Below, in pieces: positions 34,349 through 42,158 of a DNA stretch of 64,000 bases; the first letter of the stretch is position 1; each line of letters opens with the position of its first letter. Made by a program: the position numbers and the translations under genes. This DNA comes from Taibaiella sp. GTDB taxonomy: Bacteria > Bacteroidota > Bacteroidia > Chitinophagales > Chitinophagaceae. A model generated the notes under the pieces. It was not told the origin of the DNA, searched no databases, and worked only from the letters and a program-made list of their open reading frames with translations. The DNA is taken from assembly GCA_016786705.1 (NCBI GenBank), contig JAEUVV010000013.1, positions 372,001-436,000 on the forward strand. Reading direction: 5' to 3'.

Positions 34349-36583
34349 ATGAAATACATCTTTTACAAACAACTGGACGTAATGGACTGCGGCGCTACCT
34401 GCCTGCGTATGGTAGCCAGGCAATATGGCCGCACGTACAGCATTAATAAGCTGCGCCGGATCTGCGAAACCGGCAAACAGGGCGTAAGCCTCTATGCCAT
34501 CAGCCATGCAGCAGAGCAGATCGGCTTCAATACCCTGGGCGTTAAATCCCGCATAGAGGACCTGCCCGAAGCGCCTATGCCCTGCATCCTGCACTGGCAG
34601 GACAGCCACTTTATCGTACTTCATAAAATAAAGCAAGCCCGCTCCGGTATACACCAGGCCCGCTTTACAATCGCGGATCCCGCCAGCAACGGGTTAATGA
34701 CCATCGACTATGACAGCTTTAAAGCCATGTGGCTGGGCAAAGCAACGCAGGAAGGCGTAGCACTGCTGCTGGAGCCCACGCCCGACTTCCTTAAAACAGA
34801 AGAAGCGCTCGCCGAACAACAAAAGAACAGGATTGGCTGGAATACGCTCCTGGGCTACCTGCTGCAGCATAAAGCTTATTTCTTCCAGGTACTATTAGCC
34901 CTGGCCGCCGCCAGCCTCTTCCAGCTGCTTATCCCTTTCCTTACGCAGGGTATCGTAGACCGTGGCGTGAATATGCAGGACATCAACTTTGTTTACCTGG
35001 CCCTCAGCGCCCAATTTATACTTATGCTGGCCAGGACCCTCATAGAATTTTCACGCCAGGGCCTGCTCCTTTATATCTCTACCAAAATCAATTTATCACT
35101 GCTTACCGACTTCTGGAAAAAACTAATGCGCCTGCCCATCTCCTATTTTGACACCAAGCAAACAGGCGATATCATGCAACGCATCGGGGACCAGCAGCGC
35201 ATAGAGCAATTCCTTACCGGTAACAGTATTAATATCCTTTTCGCAGTCATCAACCTGCTGGTCTATTCATTCGTTATGCTGCTGTACAGTGTACCCGTGT
35301 TCTTGATATTCCTTAGCGGCAGCATCTTATATATGCTGTGGATTTCCCTTTTCCTGAAAGCAAGAAGAAAATTAAATTACAAGCAATTTGCACTGTCTTC
35401 AATAGAAAACTCCGCTACCCTGGAAATGGTACAGGGCATGCAGGAGATCAAGCTCTATAATGCGGAAACGCCCTTTCGCTGGAAATGGGAGAATATGCAA
35501 CGCGGCCTTTTCCGCATCGGGTTTAAAAACCTTAGCCTGAGCCAGGTGCAATCTGCCGGCGCCTTATTTATCAACGAGGGCAAAAACCTGCTGGTCACCG
35601 CGATAGTAGCTACGGCAGTCATTAAAGGCGAGCTGAGCCTGGGCGCCATGCTCGCGATCCAATATATACTGGGCGCCTTGAACAACCCTATCCAGCAGTT
35701 CACCGGCTTTATCCAGGAGCTGCAGGACGCCAAAATAGCGCTCGAAAGACTGAACGAGATCCATGCCGAAGCAGACGAACCCCAACAGGCTGTGAATAAA
35801 CAGCTGCAAGTGCAAGGTGAAGCTACCGGCATCTCTATCGCGAACCTGAGCTTCGGCTACTTCTCCGGCGAAGACGAACGGGTATTGAAGAACATCAGCC
35901 TGGATATACCCGCGGGTAAAGTAACGGCTATTGTAGGCATGAGCGGCAGCGGGAAGACGACCCTGCTAAAAGTGCTGCAGAAGTTCTACGATGAAAAATA
36001 CCGGGGTGAAATAAAAATAACGACAGGAAGTGGAGCTCCCCCGCAGGAGCTTAAACAGATCGTGCCCAAAACCTGGCGGGAACAGATAGGCGCTGTGATG
36101 CAGGACGGCTTTATCTTCAATGAAAGTATCGCCGGCAACATTGCTGTAGGCGTGGAGGAACCCGACCGGCAAAGGCTGGAGTACGCTGCCCAAATGGCCA
36201 ATATAGATGGTTTTATACGGCATTTGCCCCTGGGCTTCGACACCAAAATCGGCATGGAAGGCGTAGGTGTAAGCATGGGCCAGCGGCAAAGGATTCTTAT
36301 CGCGAGAGCGGTCTACAAAGACCCGGGCATACTTTTCTTTGATGAGGCTACCAACTCGCTGGATGCGAACAATGAAAAAGTGATCCTGGAAAACCTCGAA
36401 TCTTTCTTTACCGGCCGCACCGTCATCGTGGTGGCGCACCGCCTAAGCACGGTAAAAAACGCGGATAAGATCGTGGTACTGGAGCAAGGTACAATCGTAG
36501 AAGAAGGTACGCATGCCACGCTTACCACCCTGAAAGGCAAATACTACGAATTAGTAAAAAACCAACTCGAACTCGGCAACTAA
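34349..36583 (+). CDS. C39-peptidase-containing peptide ABC exporter
   Basis: This 744-residue protein combines an N-terminal C39 protease, a six-helix ABC membrane domain and a nucleotide-binding domain. The protease has the oxyanion Gln8, catalytic Cys14 in DCGATCL, His87 and Asp110. Membrane helices span about 170-460. The ATPase has Walker A GMSGSGKTT (near 530), signature MGQRQR (near 645) and Walker B ILFFDEAT (near 660). Such exporters cleave leader peptides after double-Gly and secrete the mature peptide. It is the first gene of a complete type I module with HlyD and TolC proteins. No substrate gene is evident nearby. Confidence 0.95.
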   Translation: MKYIFYKQLDVMDCGATCLRMVARQYGRTYSINKLRRICETGKQGVSLYAISHAAEQIGFNTLGVKSRIEDLPEAPMPCILHWQDSHFIVLHKIKQARSGIHQARFTIADPASNGLMTIDYDSFKAMWLGKATQEGVALLLEPTPDFLKTEEALAEQQKNRIGWNTLLGYLLQHKAYFFQVLLALAAASLFQLLIPFLTQGIVDRGVNMQDINFVYLALSAQFILMLARTLIEFSRQGLLLYISTKINLSLLTDFWKKLMRLPISYFDTKQTGDIMQRIGDQQRIEQFLTGNSINILFAVINLLVYSFVMLLYSVPVFLIFLSGSILYMLWISLFLKARRKLNYKQFALSSIENSATLEMVQGMQEIKLYNAETPFRWKWENMQRGLFRIGFKNLSLSQVQSAGALFINEGKNLLVTAIVATAVIKGELSLGAMLAIQYILGALNNPIQQFTGFIQELQDAKIALERLNEIHAEADEPQQAVNKQLQVQGEATGISIANLSFGYFSGEDERVLKNISLDIPAGKVTAIVGMSGSGKTTLLKVLQKFYDEKYRGEIKITTGSGAPPQELKQIVPKTWREQIGAVMQDGFIFNESIAGNIAVGVEEPDRQRLEYAAQMANIDGFIRHLPLGFDTKIGMEGVGVSMGQRQRILIARAVYKDPGILFFDEATNSLDANNEKVILENLESFFTGRTVIVVAHRLSTVKNADKIVVLEQGTIVEEGTHATLTTLKGKYYELVKNQLELGN

Positions 36584-36597
36584 AACACGATGCAGCC

Positions 36598-37836
36598 ATG
36601 AACGATATTAAACTAAGCGGGTTTGCAAAATACGGCACCCTGGTAACGTTGGCCACGCTGCTGGTCACAGGAGCGCTTACCTGGTTCATCCATTACCCCG
36701 AAACCATCACGACCCGCTCCCGGCTCAGCGGCAGCAATGCGCCTAAGCCTATAATTGCCCGGATCAATACCAGAGTGGATCAATTAAAGAAGTCCGCCGG
36801 CGATACCCTGCAGCAAGGGGATATCATCGCCACGCTGGAAAGTACGGCCAATGCCGATGAAGTACTGGCATGCGCCGTCTTTTTGAACCAGCTCTGCGAA
36901 AAGCTGGAACAGGAAAACTATGCCGGCATCAAAACGCAGCTGCAACAAAAGTTCGACCGGCTGGGGGAGCTGCAAGGCGACTACCAGGCGTTTATACAGG
37001 CCTATATTCCTTTCAGGGACTATGTGCTGGGCGATTATGTATCCCGGCGCAAAAGCCTGCTGGCTAAAGATCTGTACATCATACAGCAATCCAAAGCCGT
37101 ACTGAATGAAAAAAAGGTCCTTAATACCGAAGATCTGCAACTGAGCCGGACGACCCTGGCAAAAAATAAAAAACTGCTGGAAGAAAAACTGATCTCCGAG
37201 CAGGAATACCGGGAGCTTAGCAGCCGGGATATAGGTAAACAAATGAGCGCGCCGCAAATGAAATCGGAATATATAGCTAACGAAGCACAGGTAAATGCTA
37301 TTCAAAAAGAGATTGCAGAACTGGACAATGAGGTATTAAAACAGAAAGCCCTGTTTATGCAAGCCGTGCTGGCCTTAAAGAGCAAAATTGAAGACTGGAA
37401 GAACAGCTACCTGCTCCTGGCTACTACCGGCGGAAGATTGGCTTTCACCTCCTTTCTCCAGGAAAACCAGGTAATAGAGGCCGGGAAAATAGTCGGCTAC
37501 ATCATCCCGGGCAATAGCGACATCTACCTGGAGACGCTGGTGCCGCAGGCCGGCTTTGGTAAGGTAAGCCCGGGCCAGTCCGTTTTGCTGCGCTTCGACG
37601 CTTATCCCTGGCAGGAGTTTGGCGTGGTAAAAGGTACGATCGGCTATATTAGCCCGGTAGCGGCAGATAGCGGCTACTATCTCGCTAAAGTAATGCTACC
37701 CGAGGGGCTACAAACCAACTATAACAAAGTCATTCCTTTCCAGGAAGGCTTACTGGCCCAGTCGGAGATCATAACCAAAGATATGCGGCTGGCGGAAAAT
37801 CTTTATTACAATATCATCAGGCAGCTCCGTAAATAA
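36598..37836 (+). CDS. HlyD-family membrane-fusion protein
   Basis: This 412-residue protein has one N-terminal membrane helix (about residues 13-30), a lipoyl/barrel-sandwich segment (NAPKPIIARINTRVDQL ... GDIIATLES), and a long coiled-coil hairpin (about 85-265). The second lipoyl half and beta-barrel strands follow (AGKIVGYIIPGN, GQSVLLRFDAYPWQEFG). It bridges the inner-membrane exporter and TolC. Only 14 bp separate it from the exporter gene, so co-translation is likely. Confidence 0.93.
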   Translation: MNDIKLSGFAKYGTLVTLATLLVTGALTWFIHYPETITTRSRLSGSNAPKPIIARINTRVDQLKKSAGDTLQQGDIIATLESTANADEVLACAVFLNQLCEKLEQENYAGIKTQLQQKFDRLGELQGDYQAFIQAYIPFRDYVLGDYVSRRKSLLAKDLYIIQQSKAVLNEKKVLNTEDLQLSRTTLAKNKKLLEEKLISEQEYRELSSRDIGKQMSAPQMKSEYIANEAQVNAIQKEIAELDNEVLKQKALFMQAVLALKSKIEDWKNSYLLLATTGGRLAFTSFLQENQVIEAGKIVGYIIPGNSDIYLETLVPQAGFGKVSPGQSVLLRFDAYPWQEFGVVKGTIGYISPVAADSGYYLAKVMLPEGLQTNYNKVIPFQEGLLAQSEIITKDMRLAENLYYNIIRQLRK

Positions 37837-37877
37837 ATCAAGATGCAGGCCCCGTTTTATCAACAAATCGTAAAAAG

Positions 37878-37908
37878 CCGTAAAGCTAACACAATATTAG
37901 CTTTACGG
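37878..37908 (+). promoter_or_regulatory. Perfect hairpin immediately before a tolC-like start codon
   Basis: CCGTAAAGCTAA (37878-37889) and TTAGCTTTACGG (37897-37908) form a perfect 12-bp stem with a 7-nt loop. The ATG at 37909 follows without a gap. It could restrict translation of the outer-membrane component or protect mRNA. There is no T-tract, so it is not a terminator. Confidence 0.55.
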
Positions 37909-39264
37909 ATGTGCTGGCGCAAGCCATTCGCCTTATTGATGCACCTATTACTCCTATGGGCTGTACCCATAAAGGCACAGGATACCGCCTGGACACTGGA
38001 GGACTGCCTGCATTATGCGCAGGTACATAACTTGTCCATAAAAGAGCAGGAGCTCGATCTGCGGGTTGCCGCGATGAATTACGAGGTGAGCAAGCTCAGC
38101 CATATCCCCCAGCTTTCGCTTTCCTCCAGCTATGGCACCAGCTTCGGGCGCTCCATTAACCCTACTACCAACCAGTTTGAAAATACACAATTCTCTTCCC
38201 TTGGTCTGGGCGCCTCCTCGAGCGTGCTCCTGTTTGGCTGGTTCCAGAAACACCATGCGGTAAAGAATGAAAGTTTAAGGCTGGAGCAGGCAGTGCAGGC
38301 CCGGCAGCAGTTTAGTAACGAAGTGGCGCTGAATGTGACCACGGCTTACCTGCGCGCCTTGCTGGCACGGGAGCAGATCGCTAACATGAGTTACCAGGCA
38401 GCCATCAGCCGGGAGCATAAAAGCCGTATGGAGCGCCTGCTGGAAGCCGGCAGGTCCAATATGCTGGAGCTATCGCAGGCGAACAGCCAGCTGGCCACGG
38501 ACAGTGGTCTTTACTACCGCTCCGTACTCAATTACGAGCAGGCACTGATCGAGCTGAAGGCCATTTTAAACCTTGACTTTAAAGTAGCGATAGAGCCGGT
38601 CCCTCTAAAAGATGATACACTTCCGTTTTATGACGGAAAAACAGATCCTGAAGCGCTGTATCTACAGGCTGCTGCGCAGCACCCGGAAGTGATACGTACC
38701 GGCCTGGGTATTAATATCGCAAAGCGGGCGCTTAAAATAGCCCGGGCGGGCAGCCTGCCGCAGCTCAGCAGCTATTATGCTACCGGGACCAATTACTCTT
38801 CTTCCTTTTATGAAATCCAACCTAACGGCGAAAGACAGCTGATGCATTTGGGCAAACAACTGAACAATAACCTGTCTCAATCCTTTGGTTTAAGTCTATC
38901 AGTACCCCTGTTCAATGGCTTTAGTTATAAAAAAGCCATCCGCAATGCTGGCTATGAGATAGAGAAGGCCAAGCTGGCCGAGTTGAATGCAAGACAGCGC
39001 TTGCGCAAAAACATCTATGCCGCCTGCAGCGATTACGAGATCGCCCTGAAGCAATACCTGGCGGCAGAAAGCCTGGTGCTGCATGCCCGCAACGCTTTCC
39101 AGGGCGCGAAAGTACGTTTCGAGAACGGGCTGATCAGCCATTTCGAGTACCTTAGCGAGCAAAACAATTTGCTGAAAGCGCAAAACGAGGCTACGGCCCT
39201 AAAGTACGACTTACAGTTTAAGCAGCTAAGGCTGGACTGTTACCGCAAGGGCTGCGGGGAGTAG
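37909..39264 (+). CDS. TolC-family outer-membrane efflux protein
   Basis: From ATG at 37909 the protein is 451 residues and begins with a clean signal peptide (MCWRKPFALLMHLLLLWAV, ending IKAQ). An earlier ATG at 37843 lies 6 bp after the hlyD-like stop and would add 22 residues encoded partly by a hairpin, so it is less likely but possible. The two TolC repeats are visible: WTLEDCLHYAQVHNLSIKEQE with LSLSSSYGTSFGRS, and ALKIARAGSLPQLSSYYATG with LSVPLFNGF. It forms the outer-membrane channel of the type I secretion module. Confidence 0.92.
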   Translation: MCWRKPFALLMHLLLLWAVPIKAQDTAWTLEDCLHYAQVHNLSIKEQELDLRVAAMNYEVSKLSHIPQLSLSSSYGTSFGRSINPTTNQFENTQFSSLGLGASSSVLLFGWFQKHHAVKNESLRLEQAVQARQQFSNEVALNVTTAYLRALLAREQIANMSYQAAISREHKSRMERLLEAGRSNMLELSQANSQLATDSGLYYRSVLNYEQALIELKAILNLDFKVAIEPVPLKDDTLPFYDGKTDPEALYLQAAAQHPEVIRTGLGINIAKRALKIARAGSLPQLSSYYATGTNYSSSFYEIQPNGERQLMHLGKQLNNNLSQSFGLSLSVPLFNGFSYKKAIRNAGYEIEKAKLAELNARQRLRKNIYAACSDYEIALKQYLAAESLVLHARNAFQGAKVRFENGLISHFEYLSEQNNLLKAQNEATALKYDLQFKQLRLDCYRKGCGE

Positions 39265-39338
39265 TATTTATAAAGGTGCTCCTGTGAGCGCAGCAAGGCG
39301 CGCACACTCATTTGCGGGTTTACCCGTAACTTTATATA

Positions 39339-39369
39339 TTGTATAATAAAATTGAAAAAACTAAATTTG
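39339..39369 (+). promoter_or_regulatory. Promoter of the HTH gene, probably leaderless
   Basis: TTG (39339-39341) and TAAATTTG (39362-39369) are 20 nt apart, close to the Bacteroidota consensus. The -7 box ends 5 nt before ATG 39375, so transcription should start at or beside the start codon. Confidence 0.65.
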
Positions 39370-39374
39370 CAGCT

Positions 39375-39806
39375 ATGACAACAGATACCGCTATGCCGAA
39401 CCATAAAGTACACGAGGGCCGCAACCTGAAACGCTTCCGCGAGATGCTGGGCATCAAGCAGGATGCGCTGGCTTATGAGCTGGGCGAGGATTGGAGCCAG
39501 AAGAAGATCTCGCTGCTGGAGCAGAAGGAGACGATTGACTTGCCCCTATTGCAGCAGCTCTCGGCTATATTGAAGATACCGGTGGAGGCTTTCCAGAACT
39601 TCGACGAGGAGCAGGCGGTGAATATTATTTCTTACACCTTTGATAATGGTTCTTTTTTGAATACCGGGCACACCCCGACATTTAATGTAAACCCCATTGA
39701 AGAGTTACGCAAGTTGCATGACGAAAAGATCGCTTTGTATGAAAGGATGCTGCAGGAGAAAGAGGCGATGATTACACGGTATGAGCAATTAATCAATAAT
39801 AAGTAA
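39375..39806 (+). CDS. XRE-family HTH regulator with C-terminal coiled coil
   Basis: From ATG at 39375 the protein is 143 residues. A longer frame starting at 39339 would overlap the promoter and is rejected. The HTH covers about residues 12-70 (GRNLKRFREMLGIKQDALAY, WSQKKISLLEQKETIDLPLL). A short linker with GSFLNTGHTPTFNVN follows, then a coiled coil (DEKIALYERMLQEKEAMITR) similar to that of the repressor at 33450. It is the last gene of the secretion locus and has its own promoter and terminator. It likely regulates the module, perhaps together with the 33450 protein. Confidence 0.85.
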   Translation: MTTDTAMPNHKVHEGRNLKRFREMLGIKQDALAYELGEDWSQKKISLLEQKETIDLPLLQQLSAILKIPVEAFQNFDEEQAVNIISYTFDNGSFLNTGHTPTFNVNPIEELRKLHDEKIALYERMLQEKEAMITRYEQLINNK

Positions 39807-39827
39807 AGACTTCGTATTACTATATTG

Positions 39828-39858
39828 AAAACCAGGCATGCGCCTGGTTTTTTGTTTT
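39828..39858 (+). terminator. Rho-independent terminator
   Basis: AAAACCAGGC pairs perfectly with GCCTGGTTTT over a 4-nt loop, and the T-run TTTTTTGTTTTT follows. It marks the right end of the secretion locus and the left edge of the AT-rich island. Confidence 0.92.
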
Positions 39859-40058
39859 TACCCGCTTTTTACGCTAAAAATGGCCTAAAAATTAGGGAAT
39901 TCCCGTATTGTATGAATTATTTGCAAATATTAGTTTTGCGGGTATTAATACGCTGATAAAGACAAATGTTTTTAAGCAATTAGAAATGTTTATATGCAAT
40001 GTATTGCGTGAATTTGGGTGTTAGTGATATTATAAACAGACAATCGTAATATAAGAAT

Positions 40059-41084
40059 ATGGCAGACATAAAAGACAAACCAGAAAACAAAGAGGAGCAA
40101 CCAGTATCAAGAGGGATAAAGCCTTTAGTGTTCATAAGCCATGACACAAGGGACGCTGAACTTGCTGAAGCATTCAGTAAACTATTAAGCTCTGTAAGTG
40201 CAGGCGTTTTAAAATCTTTCCGTTCTTCTGACAAAAGGGGTAATCAGGGAATCGCCTATGGAGTTGAGTGGTATCCTGAAATCATGAAGAAGCTTGGAGA
40301 TGCATCAGATGTAGTAGCACTACTAACTCAGAATAGTGTTGATAGACCTTGGATTCTTTATGAAGCAGGGGTTGCTAAAGGTAAGTTAGACACTCCATTA
40401 TTAGGAATCGCAATTGGTATTCCGTTGAATAAAGCTAACAATGGACCTTTTGCACAATTTCAAAATTCAGGTGATGACATTGATTCGCTAACCAAACTTG
40501 TAGTTCAACTTGTTAATAGAATACCTAATTCCGAGCCTGATACGGCAGTAATTAAAATGCAAGTTGAGGCTTTCAAAAAGAAAGCAGAGGAAATTTTGAA
40601 AAAACAACCTGAAATTGAGGTAAAGGAAGGCGAGTTAATGGAAGATTCATCTGTCGCTAAGCTTTTTGAAGAGGTTAAGATTATGTTTCAGGATTTACCT
40701 GCAAGACTTGAAAAGAATAACGAGCCCTCCTATAGAAAGAGAAAATATCGTTTTCATCCAAAAATGTTGGACGAACTTATGTTTATGTCAGAAAGTTCTG
40801 AAGACAATTATTTTGGTTTTCTTGTCTTAATTAGTCAATATAAGGACGATATGCCTTGGGTATATGAAATTGGTAAAGAAACCTATGAAATCTTAAAGTC
40901 AACTAAGCCAATTTCGACTAAAGAAAAATCAATTTCGAATTTTAGACGAATTATAAAGAACACAATGCATCATCCAATTTTTATGGATATGCTTGGTACA
41001 AAAGAACAGATGATGATGTTAGATGAAATAATGTATTTTATGGACAAATACCTAAGAAGATTAACTGAAACAAACAAAGAATAA
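40059..41084 (+). CDS. TIR-domain protein with C-terminal helical region
   Basis: This 341-residue protein has a TIR_2-like domain at about residues 22-165: PLVFISHDTRDAELAEAF, DVVALLTQNSVDRPWILY, and the probable catalytic Glu102 in YEAGVAKGK. This is the WxxxEAG arrangement of bacterial NADase or cyclic-ADP-ribose-forming TIRs. A Lys/Glu-rich linker (about 170-230) leads to an uncharacterised helical part (HPKMLDELMFMSES ... MMMLDEIMYFMDKYL). It could be a stand-alone abortive-infection effector. Codon use is much more AT-rich than in the preceding operon. Repeat element 1 follows its stop codon directly. Confidence 0.85.
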   Translation: MADIKDKPENKEEQPVSRGIKPLVFISHDTRDAELAEAFSKLLSSVSAGVLKSFRSSDKRGNQGIAYGVEWYPEIMKKLGDASDVVALLTQNSVDRPWILYEAGVAKGKLDTPLLGIAIGIPLNKANNGPFAQFQNSGDDIDSLTKLVVQLVNRIPNSEPDTAVIKMQVEAFKKKAEEILKKQPEIEVKEGELMEDSSVAKLFEEVKIMFQDLPARLEKNNEPSYRKRKYRFHPKMLDELMFMSESSEDNYFGFLVLISQYKDDMPWVYEIGKETYEILKSTKPISTKEKSISNFRRIIKNTMHHPIFMDMLGTKEQMMMLDEIMYFMDKYLRRLTETNKE

Positions 41085-41223
41085 CATCCGCTAACATCGG
41101 TTTGGAAATATGGCAAATTTACTACTAAATTCAACTGCAATTCTTCGGTTCAACTTTTGTGCAAAATTGAGGTTTTTTGCTTCGATTGCCCACCATCGCA
41201 AAGCCCGAAAACGTAACTTACAA
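41085..41223. repeat. Imperfect palindromic cassette element 1
   Basis: The element begins directly after the TIR stop codon with CCGCTAACAT, identical to 10 bp of element 3. TCGGTTTGG (41097-41105) pairs with CAAAGCCCGA (41199-41208). The central part contains GGTTCAACTTTTGTGC, whose TCAACTTTTGT is shared exactly with element 3. Its layout resembles gene-cassette recombination sites. Confidence 0.6.
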
Positions 41224-41273
41224 CAAACTATTGTCAAATAACAAAATATTAACCCCCAACTAAACCATTTTTT

Positions 41274-41975
41274 ATGACAAGATGTACAGCTCCGAGAAAC
41301 GGACATAGAACTGCAAGTGGCGCAGCCAATTGTCCAGCGTGTAGTAGCAGATCAAGTTATAGTTCGAGCTATTCATATCCTTCGTATAACAATACTTATT
41401 CATCGGGTTCAAGTTCTCGTCCAACTGGTAACTACAATTCTTCTAAAGGAAGAACTCAAAAAGCAAGATGGTCTAGCTCTGGTTCATCAATTTATTATAC
41501 ACAAGCTGAAATTAATGCGTTAACACCTATTAGAAAAGTTGTTGAACAACGTGCAGCTAAACCTGATTTAAGAGATATTTTTCTATGTCACGCGTGGGAC
41601 GATAGAAAAAGTACAGCATTAGAATTAAATGATTTATTAGTTGCTAATGGAGTCAGTGTTTGGTTTAGTGAAAAAGATATTCCTTTAGGAACTTCATTTC
41701 TACGTGAAATCGACAAAGGTTTAGCAAAATCTAAAATTGGTCTAGTTTTAGTTACTCCTAGTTTTCTTAAAAGAGTGCAAAATGAAGGTGTTGCAGATAA
41801 AGAATTATCAGCCTTACTTTCTAGAGATCAACTAATACCAATTGTACATAATACAACTTATGCCGAATTAAGAGATATAAGTCCATTACTAGGTTCAAGA
41901 AATGGTTTGGATACTCAAGAAGATACTATGGAGAATATTGCAAAAAAATTAGCTGAATTAATTACAGTTGAATAA
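41274..41975 (+). CDS. TIR-domain protein with N-terminal zinc-ribbon-like motif and Ser-rich linker
   Basis: This 233-residue protein starts with a compact Cys/His motif: Cys4, His11, Cys20 and Cys23 in MTRCTAPRNGHRTASGAANC plus PAC. A Ser/Tyr-rich disordered linker spans about residues 24-72. The TIR domain covers about 98-230: DIFLCHAWDDRKSTALELND, VSVWFSEKDIPLG and the probable catalytic Glu177 in ADKELSALL. The zinc motif may recognise a nucleic acid or protein trigger for TIR activity. It is a solitary gene between elements 1 and 2. Confidence 0.85.
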   Translation: MTRCTAPRNGHRTASGAANCPACSSRSSYSSSYSYPSYNNTYSSGSSSRPTGNYNSSKGRTQKARWSSSGSSIYYTQAEINALTPIRKVVEQRAAKPDLRDIFLCHAWDDRKSTALELNDLLVANGVSVWFSEKDIPLGTSFLREIDKGLAKSKIGLVLVTPSFLKRVQNEGVADKELSALLSRDQLIPIVHNTTYAELRDISPLLGSRNGLDTQEDTMENIAKKLAELITVE

Positions 41976-42119
41976 CAGGAACTATCGCCAAGAAGGGTTT
42001 TGCGTCAGGCGGGTGACGTGCAAACTTCGAGCTTTGTGCTTCTATTAAAGTTCCGTGCAGGTTGACAGTTTAGTGCTGAAAACCCACCTTCGCAAAGCGG
42101 CAAAACGTTACAGGCGATA
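41976..42119. repeat. Imperfect palindromic cassette element 2
   Basis: TATCGCC (41983-41989) pairs with GGCGATA (42113-42119), and TTTTGCGTCAGGCGGGT (41998-42014) with ACCCACCTTCGCAAAG (42082-42097). The central box at 42055-42077 (core GGTTGAC, ending GTGCT) agrees with element 7 at 19 of 23 positions. The structure is a long stem with two blocks and an extended loop. Confidence 0.65.
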
Positions 42120-42158
42120 AATAGCTACACCCTACAATAAAAAATAACTGGTAAAATT

